From Artemia franciscana (taxonomy: Eukaryota; Arthropoda; Branchiopoda; Anostraca; Artemiidae): 64,000 nt of DNA. Under the pieces are notes generated by a model. It did no database searches and had not been told where the DNA came from. It saw nothing but the letters and a program-made list of their open reading frames with translations. Numbering within the stretch: position 1 is the first letter of the stretch; every line of letters starts with the position of its first letter. The position numbers and the translations under genes were made by a program. Positions 13,481 through 27,538 of this stretch are shown piece by piece. The stretch lies in the NCBI RefSeq assembly GCF_032884065.1, contig NC_088867.1, forward strand, positions 44,331,453-44,395,452. Direction: 5' to 3'.

Positions 13481-15480
13481 AAAATAAGTAATGCATTGTC
13501 CCCACTTCGTTCTTTACAGTGCTATTGCACTGCCTATGATGACAGTTTTGCCGTTTGTTTCGTTGGAAGTTTTGTAGCTATGGATCTATTTGGTAGAGTC
13601 TTATATAAATGTGGAACTAAGTGAGTGGGATTTGTTGTGGGCGGGGAGTTGAAAGGACGCATAATAATTCAACAGATTCTAATGTTTTGGTAAATATGTA
13701 AATTGTATGAGAATTAAACGAAATTAGAGTTTAGTTGCGTAAAAAATTCCTAAGATGACCGACATTCTCTCTGTAACTCCTTTGACCAATAAAGTTACCA
13801 TTATAATCTCTAGAGCTTGAAAGAATGAGAAATCAATATATAATAGGGATTTATCTATTAGAAAGCATGTCTAGAAGCACTTAAAAGTTGCAAAATGGGA
13901 AATGACATTATTTTCCAACCATTCAAAATTGGAATTAATTCTCCATCAGACGAAAGAAGAGCCAATATCCAAAATTGAATAATGTCACATCTCTTTAATG
14001 AATATCTGCCTTATAGATCCACCAAAATCAGGACATATTAGGGGCAAAGTTGAAATTTCTAAGGCGCGGATCTTAAAATAGAAAAAGGTGTGTATAATGA
14101 TTTCTGAATGGACAAAAATAGAAAAAGATACACTAAGTAGGATCCAGCTGTCTAGAATGTATAAAAATGAAAAGAGCAGAGAACCAGGTATATGAACAGG
14201 TAACAAGTTTTACACCCACCTTGCCTCCTATCAAAGCAAAGGTATACAGTATTGCACGTTTGTTTCAGAAATATGACATATGACAGCCCCACAAATGGAA
14301 GTGATCAGCGGAGGAACTAGCTTTGAAGTATTTCCAACCATTCCTACCGCATGTACAACAAGGCATCGGTAAAAATTCGTCATTGCGCACGCGCGAAGAA
14401 GGAGCCAAAAAGAAACTCGCGACACATGATGTGCCAGGTAACCCTTCAATAGAGAAAATAAGAACATGCATTACTATATAATATACACCTTTGCTGTGCA
14501 TTTACCTTCTTGCTATCTCATCAGTTTTTTAGATGTTTTTCCAGATTCTCTTTGTTTTTCATATGATTTGCCACTTTTTATTGCTGTCCCTCTTCCAATA
14601 TTGTACCTCCAAAATAAATTACTATATGGGCAACCGAGATCAATAGAAAAGTTTGGCGAACCTTTCCTATATGCTCTTTAGGTTTGAATCCTCAATATTT
14701 TACTGATTAATTTCAAGCTTTGTCTCATTTTATATAAGAACAGAGGGACTAGGAAGAGATGTAAAGATGTGCAAAAACTAATGAAAGTGCAAAAGCCACT
14801 ATCATAGGCTATTCTAACAACCGGTACAAAATAAAGTAAAGAGCAGCTTCCCTTCAATTTTTGATTTTATTATTTTTAGCATCTTCTAAACATATTAAAC
14901 AGAAAATTTCATAAAATTGGGAATTGCTCGTTTGGTCGGAGAGATTAGCCGTTAATGACCCTTAACACACTTTATCTGTCCCTTAGGCTTCAAAGCGCAT
15001 CTAGATTTAACTGGTCAACGTAATCTATTGCAGCAACCTGTGGTCGGCAACAAAATTTTTGAGGCAATAACACTTTGGTTTAGTTTCTACCCCAAGATTT
15101 TTAATTTCGTAGTCAAATTCGTCAACTAATGCGCTCAGTGCATTGAAGCTCAATGCGTCATACCGCTCATAACTTAAAAATTGTATGTCTGAAGAAAAAA
15201 AGTCACAACACATACCTTAAAGAATATTTCAAAATACACTATTTCTGCTTAAAACCAACTGCATTATCTGATTCCTGACACTCGTTATAAGCTGTTGTAT
15301 TTTAAATGTACCACCTACAAGGAAATACTGCATTACTTTGCCCCAAAACTTAAAACTTGACCTAATCTTGGCTGTTGTTTCTATGGCTAAACTATTTTGG
15401 GTAAAAATAAAATGCTTTTTATTTGTTTCCAATGTGCTTGGTAGCAATAAAAGCTTTAGTTAATTATGTCTATCGTCGAG
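13481..15480. other. no gene recognised
   Basis: AT-rich DNA with only short open frames lacking motifs. No repeat family of this window was recognised in it. Confidence 0.4.
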
Positions 15481-15501
15481 TGATTATTGCGCTAACATAG
15501 G

Positions 15502-15699
15502 GTGGTGAATGTAGTTCACAAACAGCATGGTCGTTTGAAAAATGGAACACACAAGAATCACCATTCGGAACCTCTGCACTTGCATGCTGTCAATTGGCAA
15601 ACACATGTATGTTTGACATTGGAAACTGCACCAGAAGTGCCAAATTTAAACAAAAAATATTGTGAAATGCTTTATGACTGGATGAAAATGATTGCATGA
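15502..15699 (+). CDS. short ORF of unknown function, protein-like composition
   Basis: A 65-codon open frame rich in His, Asn, Trp and Cys, with balanced composition unlike the Phe/Leu/Ile-rich chance frames around it. It contains AVNWQTHVCLTLETAPEVPN and ends NKKYCEMLYDWMKMIA. No family was recognised. It could be an eroded exon or a fragment of a mobile-element protein, and the Met at 15502 need not be the true start. No splice sites or promoter were identified with confidence. Confidence 0.2.
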   Translation: MVNVVHKQHGRLKNGTHKNHHSEPLHLHAVNWQTHVCLTLETAPEVPNLNKKYCEMLYDWMKMIA

Positions 15700-16280
15700 C
15701 ATGAATTTCAACTAATCAGTGGCCTTTTAAACTGAGTAAGGCTATTTAAAGGGAAAGTGGTATTTTTTACGTTTAGTCAAAGCGTCACTGACAGCCAATG
15801 AAAGGCTATTTTACGAGTAAAATCAGAGTTTTTGGATCTTTCTGGTTCAACTTCGGCGTTTCCGGTACAGTTTCTAATACCTACCAAAACCACTATCCAA
15901 GCACATGCACATCCATAGTGCACAAGCACACTTCTCTCAAATATTCATATTCAGGTGTTCTGTGAATACGTCTTGTGGACATTTTCGCCCCCCGGATACA
16001 CCTTATAAATTTCGCTGAAACTATATCGTCGCAATGCACTGTCATTTATGATCAATGTCTATTCATTTTGGTGAAGACAAATTTTCTATGTGTAAAATGT
16101 GTAAAATATGTTGGAAACGAATAAAATGTTTACCAATTAGCACGTTTATTTGTCTCACAATCCCTTTATTAATTTACAGATTTATTTAATTTACAGTTCT
16201 TTCCTATAGGTGACACTTCGTGATTTGGGAAATTCCAAAGCAGTGAAACCTAGCGCTTGGACTTCATTTTTGACGGTAAA
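15700..16280. other. no gene recognised
   Basis: AT-rich spacer with no coding, RNA or repeat signal recognised. Confidence 0.4.
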
Positions 16281-16289
16281 ATTTTTCAT

Positions 16290-17290
16290 ATTTAAGGTTT
16301 CCTTGACTGTATGTACCTGCGTACCAGATTTCAAATGATTTTGAAAACATTAATGCATAAAAATGCTGGAATTTGAAAGGGGTATGTGCCTCTGTAAAGC
16401 AACATCCTCCGATATTCTGGTTAAAAATTACTTGTTCCATTAGTTTCACCATGATCTGAGTACGCCCGTGCAAAACTCAAAGAAGGTGAGTATGCCTCAG
16501 TTGTCATAACATCATTGTTGTGTTCCTTGTGGCATATGCTGGCCCCACAAGCTTCAAGCTGATTGCTGAAAAATGCATGCACGTGCTTTTTTGAAATGTT
16601 TGTGGTGTCGGAGGCTCTTTGTGCCCTCACCTATGCAGATTGAAAATTCTTATATAATCCCGCTTCAGATAGGGTATCACATGCCTATGTTTCATTTAAA
16701 ATTGGATAAGGAAAGATGGGGTTTCACAACAGCTTTGTTTTTCCGCTCATTAAGATGAAAAACCTTCACATGATTCCGGTCCAAGAAAGTTGCAAAATGA
16801 CTATCTCTGTCCTTCAAAGCTGTAGAGGTGATAATGCAAGGGCCTTCAGCCCACTTTGGTTTTCTATCATACCGACTGAAAATTCTTGATGGATTGTAGT
16901 TCAAAGAAGGTGCAAAATGACCTCCTTTCAGCTAGAAAGTCTACAGCGGTGGAACTGGGGCATATTTTAAGAGCCAATGGCCGACTATCAACATCAAATA
17001 GTATAAACTTAAAAAAAAATTCCGTGATTCCGCTTCAAGGACGATGTAAGATGTGAATCGTTCTACAAATAACGGTAGAGAGACAGGGAAGGGGCTCATT
17101 AGAAGGGCCAAGGACTCACTATATGGCCCCTAATAATTTAAATTGAAAACCCTTGAACGAAAATCCTTGAAAATCCTCTGGATTATAAACGCTGGAAAAG
17201 ACCCACTTTTCCACTAAGGCCTATAGGGGTTGAGAGAGGGTGTTGGTGTTGCTGAAGGGGATATAACCTAATTTATCCTCCATTTCTGCA
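16290..17290. repeat. degenerate satellite, locus 1 (~130-bp unit)
   Basis: Units repeat the theme GAAAATcCTTgcaTGATTCCgGTTCAAAGAAGGTGCAAAATG followed by a G-rich half ending GGGCCAAGGGCCcACT. Copies of the first half are visible near 16625, 16752, 16875, 17010 and 17140, about 120-145 bp apart. The same theme fills 38090-40225, so this is a dispersed tandem family. Short ORFs here are artefacts of the repeat. Confidence 0.6.
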
Positions 17291-20200
17291 TAGCTAAAAT
17301 CTGTTTATGCTTTCATTCCAAAGAAGTAGCACTAAGGTTTATAATTCTGGAACTTTCTGATGATTTCTTACTTTACTGCTTGGACGGAGCAATTTGCATG
17401 AAAGCAGAATATTGACTCAAAGAAATAAAAACTTATTGGAATAACTAAAGATGTTTCTATCTGAAATAGACAATAAAACTCGACTTCAGCTTACACGCAG
17501 CAAGATTTGGCTTGCAATATGTTAGGTAAATATTTAATGCACTTCTGGAGAAAACATATGAAACGAATAAAAGAAGAGCCGTTAGAGTTTTTATTTTATA
17601 CTATTTTCAAAATATCTGATCACTTTTCAGACAAAGCAGCCACATCCTCGAACGGTCCCAGATATAGTCTTAGGAATACATAAGAAACCAAAAAGAAAAA
17701 TTACCAAAGTAATAAAATTCTTTCTTTGTAGCATATACCATGCCTCTATTAATCAGTTTATCATGCATCCTTCCACTATTTCAAAATCATTTCTAATATA
17801 ATGTTTTTATCCAATTTTGGAATCAATGACCGGAGAGCTAAATTCCTTCAGAGTCAAGAGCACAGAAACCTCTTTCAGCAAAGAACCTATGACGGACCAG
17901 AAGATTCAATTAATGGAGAAATATCTTATTAGGTCTATATCAGGTACCGTCAGGGGGGGGGCAGTTTGAGGTGCATTGTCAGGAAAGCAGCCATAGTGTT
18001 TGCAAAGAAGAATAAAATAAGGAATCAAATAGAAACATCTTGCCCGACTCTCTTGTAATAAACTCAAATCGACAATGAAGGGACAAAAATGGCCTGACCT
18101 AAGTGTTGCCTTCGCATCACTAAAAGTCTTTGGAACAGTTTTCTCATTAGCTAACACCGTAACTTTGTCACTTTCAAAGATCCCTTCCAAAGCAATGTTC
18201 AAATCGTTTCAAAACATAACTCCTAGAAACTGATTTCTTAGGATTTACTGCGTTTAAAGCTTAATCAGTGTAGACCCAAAAACTACCCTTGAGGGAAGTC
18301 AGTGAATAATTTTGTCCCAGTTGTCATTAATGTCGCTAAAGATATGTTTGACGTTGAGTATATGATAAGGAAGAATTAAAGCGGAAACGCGGTAAACTCA
18401 CGTATTTCAGATGGTTTCTAATTATCACCTATGCTTATGTTCACGATTTTTTTAAGTTATGATTTAGGTAGCGCAATAGCGCTATCTAAGTAAAGAGCAA
18501 AGGCACTTTTTTCATCAAGGCACCTAGTATGGAAGAATTTGTCGTTAAAAAATTCAGAGGGGGCTCATTCGATTGGGAATTAACAGTTCTAGTGCCCTTT
18601 TCAAGAGTCGAGAGTGACTGGAAGGCAAGCAGAACCCTCTCCCCCGGCCCTTACTCCTCAAAGACATACGATAAAAATTTGTGATTTACATTTTTTAGTT
18701 TGGCTTAATGATTCATTTTGATTCCCATTTGTTTTTGTATATATTTAGTCATGTAAATCATTATATGTTATCGTTACGTTTATACGACTATTAATTTAGT
18801 CTCTGTGTGTTTTGGCTTTGTTTCTTCTTTGATAGTAAATTATTGTTATTTTAAGTTTTTCTATTATTTTTCACTTACTACTTTAGTTCATTCAGTGCAT
18901 TCGGACAGGCAACTTCGATTGCATTCTAACCTAGCCATTGCGCAATGTCAGGGCTTATAAAATCAACGGATAATAATATGCGAATAAAAAATAGCAAGAC
19001 TGTGGATAATGCTTCAGTGTTGATCTGTGGGTAATAAATGCAAAACAATCGTTTACCAGGAGAGGATATTTGAAAAACTAAGAAATCTGGCAATTAAGGG
19101 CTGAATATTCCAGATTTATGCTGTTTGCCGTGGCTCAATTAACAGCTAATTGCATGTTTCGCTTAAAATAAGGAGCTTGCTAGACATTTCACCCTGTTGG
19201 AACAGTGAAATTTCTTTTCTGAAATTTCTGACAATTTTTGAAATATTTTTCTTTAGAGAAGACAAAACAACGGGGCTTGAGTTTTCACTAAATGTATTTT
19301 AATGCCCAGATTTTCTAATTTTCAGCTAGGCCTCAGAAAATATAGAAAGGGGGAAGAGTATTTTACCCCTAAAATTTCTTCATTCTGAGGAACGTTTTAT
19401 TTTAAGCTTGTGGCAAGGGTTCTGCGCGGGCGAGAGCTCCCATGTTATCCAAGAAATGGTTAAAATGTACCGAAATAATCATATTAATATACTCACCTGC
19501 AAATGGAAGGCTAGGGGGGATAGGGGGAAGGTAATACCCTATAAAAATAAATTTAGGTATTTCCTTTAAAAACTATGAAAATAATAAGCTCGTCATTCAT
19601 TTTCTCAGCCCCCTCCCCCTCGATCTTTATCTTAGGAAGGAACTTAACCAAAATAGCTGTTTGATATGCGGTGTGTGAAACGATTATCTAAGACTATCCG
19701 GCAGAAATCAGATAGTTGTAGAACCACTGGTAGGTACAGAGTCCCCAGTTCATGGGAATTTTAATTTCAAACTTTTGTTCAAATTGGATTCAAAGTTTGG
19801 ATCTCTAATTTTACTTGAATTTGCATAAAATTTACTGAAAGTGTCAGGATTTTTTTTTATTATTATTATTTTTTTTTGTTAAAACTACTTATCATTGCTT
19901 ATAACACAGAGAAGGATCAGTTACTTCACGGATGGTTATGTTCAGAAGCTCGAGATTCGACGTAATTATTTAGTAAAGTAAGTTAGAAATACTTTGAAGC
20001 AAGAAGTTCTAAATTTGGAGCTTCTGAGATCTCCTGTTACCATAGGCAAAACATATCAATGAAAGTTTGATAGTACATGTTTTTTTCTTTTGCTGCAAAC
20101 ACCACACATGTTTCTCTAATTGATTGGAATGGTACCAATAAATCTCTTGTTATAGTCGACTTAAATTTCTTTTTTTTAAACTCAAATATAAACTCATGCT

Positions 20201-20400
20201 TTTCAGTTGAGCAGTCATCTATTTGCTATATGCCTTCATGACCATTTTGTCGCCTTAGTCCTAATTGTGGTTTTGATTTGGCAAGGTCAGCTTCGTCAAT
20301 AATATAGTCTTATGGAAACTTCAAACTTAAAAAAATAAAGTTCACCAGGGTTATAATGGAGCAACAGTGAATAATGAAATATCATATTTATGTTTGAAAA
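17291..20400. other. intergenic DNA with one modular-family fragment
   Basis: Mostly AT-rich DNA without recognised features. At about 18545-18680 the text GAGGGGGCTCATTCGATTGG followed by TTCTAGTGCCCTTTT matches, in minus orientation, the internal module of the interspersed family (compare 22255-22330). T-rich runs occur near 19848-19880. Confidence 0.45.
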
Positions 20401-21000
20401 GCTTCCATGATTTCAGCTCTTCCTTAGAATCTTTTCCAAGTCTGCCATTGTGATAGTGCTTCACGAGTCAGCCCCTATTATTTTGGATTCACAGTCCACA
20501 CAGTAGGAAATTTCTAGTTTCAGAAATTCTAGTTGGATATATCAATCTTTACTAGATTACAGTAACTGTTGCAACCGTGATTGTCCTTTGGCAGCTTTAG
20601 GCGGGTTTAGAATTTTTGCCGTTATGGGGTTTCTGATGTCATGCATTTCAAACTACCAGAACCCAATGCATCCATAGTTAGAAGAAGGTGTTTAAGTTCA
20701 TCTGCATCTTCTTCTCAATCAACCCGATGGTAAGTTGGCCATCATGATATTGCTTCACCATTCAGGTGAACATTTCAAAAAAAAAGAGATATACGGATTC
20801 TTTTCGGATACACAGTCCTCATTGTTCCGAGTTTATTTATAATTTTGGGTATTATAGGCAGCAGATCATTCTTTATTAGTTGTCCCATATCATGCCAAGC
20901 ATTTAAAACTACAAGATCACAATGGATCCATAATTAGAAGATGGTGTGTAAGCTGATTTGATCATCCTCAAAAACAATCAGGCAGGGTGAAAGGACTATC
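20400..21000. repeat. diverged two-copy tandem repeat
   Basis: Blocks in 20400-20700 recur in 20700-20960: GTGATAGTGCTTCAC (20450) with ATGATATTGCTTCAC (20743), GGATTCACAGTCC with GGATACACAGTCC, and CCATAGTTAGAAGAAGGTGT (about 20670) with CCATAATTAGAAGATGGTGT (about 20930). Spacing is about 255-293 bp, so the copies differ by indels. No gene is seen here. Confidence 0.5.
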
Positions 21001-21820
21001 AAATTTTAGGTCCCAACAATAAAAGCGAATGTGCCTTCTCTCAGCTTTTCACAGCGACAAACTCAGTACGGTCAGCCATAGTATGCACTAGCTCTTTCCG
21101 GGTGGTCCCACAGAAGAAAGCTGAGATGAAATTTTGCCTTCCCAGAAATAGAAGATTCAGTCAATCTTTAGCTAATCTGTAAGGCCCCCAAAGCTACAGG
21201 TCTTTCACAGATCTCTGGAGCCACAGATAGGTACATGCTAAGAAATTGCAAACGAAGCTAATGAATTCTCAAGTATTCATTGTTGGCACTTATTGTTACT
21301 TGAACTTCTCCTTTGTTCAATAAACTTAGCCTGGTAATTATTTGGAAATCCTTCTTCAAATAAACAGTGAACCTACGATGTTTACTCAATTCTTAAGAAC
21401 TTGGCTCCGCTAAGAGCTTTCCTCATAAATTGCGTCATTAATTTGGATTCTCCAATTGGAATTACTTAATTGAGCCACACAAATTTCGACTGTATTTAGG
21501 CTTGAATGAGCGGTAATAAACGTTTTTTGCCTACGGATCGTGCCTACGGACAGAGTCAGACGTCTAACTGAAATTTATGGTACCAATAAATTTGGTGTTT
21601 GTGCTCGTCTTTTCGCAGTTTCTCAGGCTTCTAGCATGCATGAACGTCATCATACAGATTATAACAGCACCCAGATACCCAACCCTTTTTTAGAAGTGTT
21701 AGATAGGACACATAGACATCTGTATTATATACTTTTTGTCTGTGATTGCACCCGAGGAGCACACCTTGGATCAGATGGAAGGGCAGACAAAAGGAACTCT
21801 TAAAAATAGCTAATATCATT
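21001..21820. other. spacer with one unassigned 87-codon ORF
   Basis: The plus-strand ORF at 21540-21803 has mixed composition (begins MPTDRVRRLTEIYGTNKFGV) but shows no family motif. It ends only about 20 bp before the hairpin terminus of the modular family copy. It may be chance or a fragment of an older gene. Confidence 0.25.
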
Positions 21821-23305
21821 AAACAGTTCGTAATAAAGAACTGTAGTAAGGAGCGACCCGGCTCAATAGTAACCGAAACTGTAAAAACAGAATTTTAATA
21901 CCAATAGTCACATCAAAAGAATTGCATTTCAATGCTGATTTTAAATATATAAGTTTCATCAAGTTTATTCTTACACATAAAAAGTTACGAGCCTGAGAAA
22001 ATTTGCCTTATTTTAGAAAATAGGGGGCAATACCTCCTAAAGATCATAAAATCTTAATGGGAATCACACCATCAGATTCATCACATCCGAGAACCCTACT
22101 GTAGAAGTTTCAAGCTCCTATCTACAAAAATGTGGAATTTAGTATTTTTTGCCAGAAGACAGATCACGGATGCGTGTTTCTTTCTTTGTTTGTTTGATTG
22201 TTTGTTTTTTTCTCAGGAGTGATCGTATCGACCCAGTGGTCCTAAAATTTTATGAGAGGGCTCATTCTAGAGGAAGCTAAAATTTCTAGTGCCCTTTTAA
22301 AGTGACCAAAAAATTTGAGGGCACCTAGGCCCCCTCTCACGCATGTTTTCCCCCAAAGTCACTGGATCAGAATTTTGAGATATCCATTCTATTCAGCTTA
22401 GTCAAAAACCTAATAACTATGTCCTTGGGGACGACTTCATCCCCCACAGTCCCCGGGGGAGGGGCTGCAAGTTACAAACTTCGACCATTGTTTACATATG
22501 GTAATTTTTATTATGAAGTATACAGACGTCTTCAGGGGGACATTTTCGCGTTGAGGTGGAGGTGGATCAGGGAGAGGGTGCTACATGGGAGGATCTTTTC
22601 ATGGAGAAATTTTTCATGAGGGAAAAGAATTTCCATGAAGTGGGTGCAGGATTTTCTAGCTTTATTTAATAAAAAATGAGAAAATAAATAATTTTTTTTC
22701 AACTGGATGTAATGAGCAGCATTAAAACTTAAAACAAACATAAAATATTACGTATAAAAGGGGGTTCGACTCCTCCACAATATCTTGCTCTTTACGTTAA
22801 AGTATCTTTAGTAATTTCAACTATTTATTCTATTTATTTATTAAAGTAGGGCCTTTGTGATTCAGGGGTCATTCTTAAAGATTTGGGACGAAATTCAAGC
22901 TTTAGTGTAAAGAGCGAGGTATTGACGACGGGACGAACCCTCTCATATACGTAATAAAAATTCACAAATATAGAAGTTCGTTACGTAAGTTAATTCGTAA
23001 GGTACATATGTTTATTACTAACAAAAACATTCGTAAAAAAATATAAAAATCTAGTTGCATTTTAAGTAACCAAAAATTGGAGGGCAACTAGGCATCCTCC
23101 CCCACCCCTTTCTTATCAAAATCGTCCGATCAAAACTATGAGAAAGCCATTTAGCCAAAAATAATTAATATACAAATTTCGTTTTAATTTTTTATGTGCG
23201 GTGAGCCAAAATCAAAACATGCATTAATTCAAAGACGTTCAGAAATTAAACAAAAAAAAACAATTTTTTTTAACTGCGAGTAAGGAGCGAAATTAAAACT
23301 TTTTC
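21821..23305 (-). mobile_element. modular interspersed family, copy 1 (minus orientation)
   Basis: The terminus is a hairpin (CAGTTC 21824-21829 with GAACTG 21838-21843) followed by GTAAGGAGCGACCCGGCTCA and TAGTAACCGAAACT. Internal modules follow in the reverse order of those at 31280-33012 and 58690-60180: the AAATTTGCC..TTAGAAAATAGGG block, GAGGGCTCATTCTAGAGGAA, the CCCCGGGGGAGGGG block near 22450, and the AAAGAGCGAGGTATTGA module near 22905. The far end near 23270 reads AACTGCGAGTAAGGAGCGA, an inverted counterpart of the hairpin-end sequence. No coding region of its own is visible, so the copy is non-autonomous. Confidence 0.7.
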
Positions 23306-23370
23306 TCGGTCCGAATTTGGGAAGCAAATCAATAGTGGGGATACCAGGCTTCCTCCACCCAAGAAACTCC

Positions 23371-23782
23371 CTGGAACTAACTCCCTGTTTCCAGAATTTT
23401 TCTTAAGGGACGAAGCCTTTTCACTCAAGGCTATGTAATGAGGCCCTTTCCTGATAGAAACCCTACGGAACTCCAACAGATGCACAATTATAGAGTTCCC
23501 CATTTCACAGGTTAAAAGAGAACACTTTTGGTATTTTTATGCAATGGTTCAGACTGTTTAGATCAAAATGGAACTAACTCCCTGGAACTAACTCCCTGTT
23601 TCCAGAATTTTTCTTAAGGGACGAAGCCTTTTCACTCAAGGCTATGTAATGAGGCCCTTTCCTGATAGAAACCCTACGGAACTCCAACAGATGCACAATT
23701 ATAGAGTTCCCCCATTTCACAGGTTAAAAGAGAACACTTTCGGTATTTTTATGCAATGGTTCAGACTGTTTAGATCAAAATA
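23371..23782. repeat. near-identical 211-bp tandem duplication
   Basis: 23371-23581 is repeated at 23582-23782 in direct orientation. The copies differ only at a few positions, for example an extra C in the GTTCCCC run and TTTTGG against TTTCGG. Both carry the short repeat GGAACTAACTCCCT at the joint. Identity this high among heavily diverged repeats indicates a recent event or an assembly artefact. Confidence 0.85.
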
Positions 23783-25550
23783 ATCATGCAGCATGAGAGG
23801 TTGGTGACAATCGTGGGATGTGCACTTTGCCTTCACAATTACATTGTTACTTTACTGGGTACCCCAAATGCTGCAGCAGAGACTCCAGCTTCTATTTCAA
23901 ATGCCTCATTCCAGGATATAGGTTGCACATTAAGTAATAATGATTCTAGACAATCCAGGACTGATCAATAAATACTTGCCAGCTGCTTCTTATCTCCAGA
24001 ATGGAGTGTTACTTGGCAGAGAGATCACGTGCTGCAAGGTTCCTGCTAAAACAGCCCCCTTCTTATCTTCATTTTTCTTACAAATTATCCTTTGGTAGAA
24101 AACAATTTTAATACATTCTTGTCGGTGTCCATATTTTTTTTAATGTCTTCCTTTTTTGTCATCTTTTATTCATCTTTCTGAGCTCACCAAGCAAATTCTC
24201 ACCATAAATATTTACACTTACACTTCTTATTTGGTCGAACTACCTAGGTCATTATTTTGAAGCCACTTCCTATCTATTTAAATATACCAAAGTCTGTTGG
24301 ATCTTAATTTAAGTTTACTCTGAATTACGTTTCTACGTATTTGTTGACGTAAAGTTGAACAAATTTTCTTACGTTACGGAGTGCATAATTATCTTAAGTC
24401 TGATAGTAAGCTCCCTGGCAATCCATAAGGTGGCCAGTCTGAAGGGGAAACGTAAGCCAAATTTTTGGTCTGAAATTCTCTTAAGAAATGAAGTTAGGTT
24501 AATCTTTGTGAAATATACCAAACCATGATGATAGTATAATATATTAGGAACAGAATTATGGAAACTATGACAAAGGATTATGGAAGGCAACCCGCACAGA
24601 TGGCATTATATTAAATACCTAACCTAGCTTAACCTAACCACTAACTACCTCTAAATATTAAATATTTGATTAAAATATACCTACAACATAGTTATCTCAC
24701 TCAAAATAAGCAAATCATAGCCGATTCAAATCGGTTTTGTCAGATCTAAGACAGCATAATTCTTGAGGATGTTTTGTTTACCAGTCAAGAACCCAATTTT
24801 CTGAATAATGATAATATTAATGCTGCAAAAATATACTTACAAAAATATCCAAGTAGTTTCACACTTTTTAAATAAAATATCTTTATAAGACAGCCTCCAT
24901 ACATTGAGAAAGCACTTTCAGAAGAAACACTTTACAACTAACAAACACTTTCCAATGTAACTACCTGAGCAAGAGATTTTCGGCTGCGCATCTCATCAAA
25001 GAACACTGAAAGAGCTCTTCACTCCTCAGTTCATTTGTGGAGATGAAAAACCATTGCCTTTGAGACAATGCTTTTATTTCCTCTCTTTTTGGATCTATTA
25101 ATTTAACATAGCTAGAAAATGGGGTGGATGAAACTACATTTTCTAGGATTGAATATTTCATGAAATTGATTTTTGACATCAGGATCTGTCCTCGTTTATA
25201 AATTTCAGTTTTCTAATGAAAATAGTTTTTCTATTTTAACATGAAGTTTTTTTTGTCTTCACTTATTAGATCTTAGAGGTCTACAAAAACCATTATTTGG
25301 AATGCAGTAGCAATAAAGCATGTAAAACAAAAAAACATTTTATTATTATAGAAGGATCCTTCCATCTATAGTAAGGACTTAAAATAGCTTCACATGAGGT
25401 TGAAACCTCAAAACCAAAAACATAAATGACGTCGTACCTCCTCTTGGAATGGTCTCCAAAGGGAGGATACCCCTTAAAACTTGTGTGGTGATTCCGTTCA
25501 AAGAATTTCAACAACCTTAATTTTATAGGAAGAACTAGATAAAATATTCA
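23783..25550. other. no gene recognised
   Basis: AT-rich DNA. Open frames here are short and without motifs. Part of 24600-24680 repeats CTAACCTAACC-like text, too short and irregular to call a telomere-type repeat. Confidence 0.4.
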
Positions 25551-25559
25551 TTGGTGGTA

Positions 25560-26790
25560 TAGCCTATATTCAGAAAGTACGTATCAATAATCTGGCTTTG
25601 ATAATTTGGGAGGTGTTATAGGCAGGGATGTCACTAGTCTTTTACCTTTGGTGGAGGGACATCCCAATTGTGTCGACGAATCTGGGTAGGTGCTGACGAA
25701 TTCGGGTAGGTGCTGACGACAACCGAAATTTGCTACTTCGTTTTTAGGTGTTAAAATAATGTTTATTAGTTGCGGAAAACTGTCATATTTTGTAGAGAAA
25801 AACTCAGGCATAAAAGACAAATCAAGATATAGAAAATAAGCTAGACTTTAAGACTGTGCGTCTTTTCATCTTTCTACTTTTCTACAATTAGGTTGAGGTA
25901 ATTTTTTTTCCGTTCGGTCTTTTCTGACATCATGAGCGTGAGATGGTCAAGTCGATCGTTTCCCATAGTTGACCTCAATCTGTTCTTGACAATTTTCATC
26001 TTATTAAATATTCATTCATCTTTGGCCAGTGTCACAGCACTAGTATTAGTAAAAGTGAACGCTCTGAAAATTAAAGACACCCCTCGCCTGTTCTTTTTCG
26101 CTAGAAAAAACACTCGGCTAACTGAATGATACTTCCAGCGCTTTTTTATATCGCTGCAAAAAAACAGTAATGCTCCCTATGTGGGCTAGGCATCTTAAGT
26201 ATTGAAAATTTCTTCCTAACTTCTTGGAAATGTGAGCTTGTGTTCCATCAAATCGCCCACTCATGTTACTTGCAAAATCTTAGCACTGAATTGCCAGTTT
26301 TTTTAATTGATACGAGTTTTTTGCAAAACAGAATTGTTTCTGCCATATCGGTTCTTTTCTTTGACTCAGGATTTAAAACGACGAGTAAACGCTCTTTAGC
26401 GTCTCCCTTTCTATCAATGTACCGCACACCTACAGCTAATCACTTTTCATGGCTGGCAGCGGATGTTTCGTCAGCGAAATGCCAAAGAAGTCAGCTTCAT
26501 TAACTTCTGCTGCGATTTTTGAAATAACTCTGTTCGAAAAATCGCAATTAATTTATTTTGGTTACTACCCGAAAGATAGCTGGTGATATTCGGCTTGATT
26601 CGATTTTTCATTCGAATGTCCATTTCAATGTTATGTTTCGAAAGAAGATTTGTTAGCTCAATATGATTTCCCCATCACGATTCTTTCCACGAAATGCCAG
26701 CCCATGCTTACCTAGAGTGTTGGTAACACGAATAAAGAATCTTTGTTTCTGTATTCGTGGCCACGTCCGGTTAGAAACAGCGATATAAAG
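25560..26790 (-). pseudogene. hAT-superfamily transposase pseudogene (DUF4371/ZMYM1-like)
   Basis: Reading the minus strand from about 26715 downwards, the blocks of a DUF4371-type hAT transposase appear in order. [10 protein letters not shown] corresponds to the common G-L-P-F-R-G block. After a frame change come ELTNLLSKHN and ITSYLSGSNQNKLI. Next is ADETSAASHEK, a stop, then LAVGVRYIDRKGDAKERLL (the catalytic Asp-Glu-Thr region is at 26474-26451). FASNMSGRFDGTQAH with a CLAH block lies at about 26280-26180. Such proteins cut and paste hAT elements in the nucleus. In-frame stops and at least two frame changes show it is dead. Sequence down to 25560 is attributed to it only tentatively. A (TA)n tract begins 25 bp beyond its 5' side. 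Confidence 0.75.
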
Positions 26791-26812
26791 CTTTGGGCTA
26801 AATCTTTCTCAA

Positions 26813-27538
<726 letters not shown>

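Noticed and set aside
24600-24655. CCTAACC-type text suggesting an interstitial telomere repeat
   Set aside because: Only a few irregular units (CCTAACCTAGCTTAACCTAACC-like); arthropod-type (TTAGG)n arrays are longer and regular.
25932-26129. Plus-strand ORF starting MSVRWSSRSF, resembling the TRWSSR block of hAT proteins
   Set aside because: It lies on the strand opposite to the transposase pseudogene and no neighbouring hAT blocks occur in that frame; chance.
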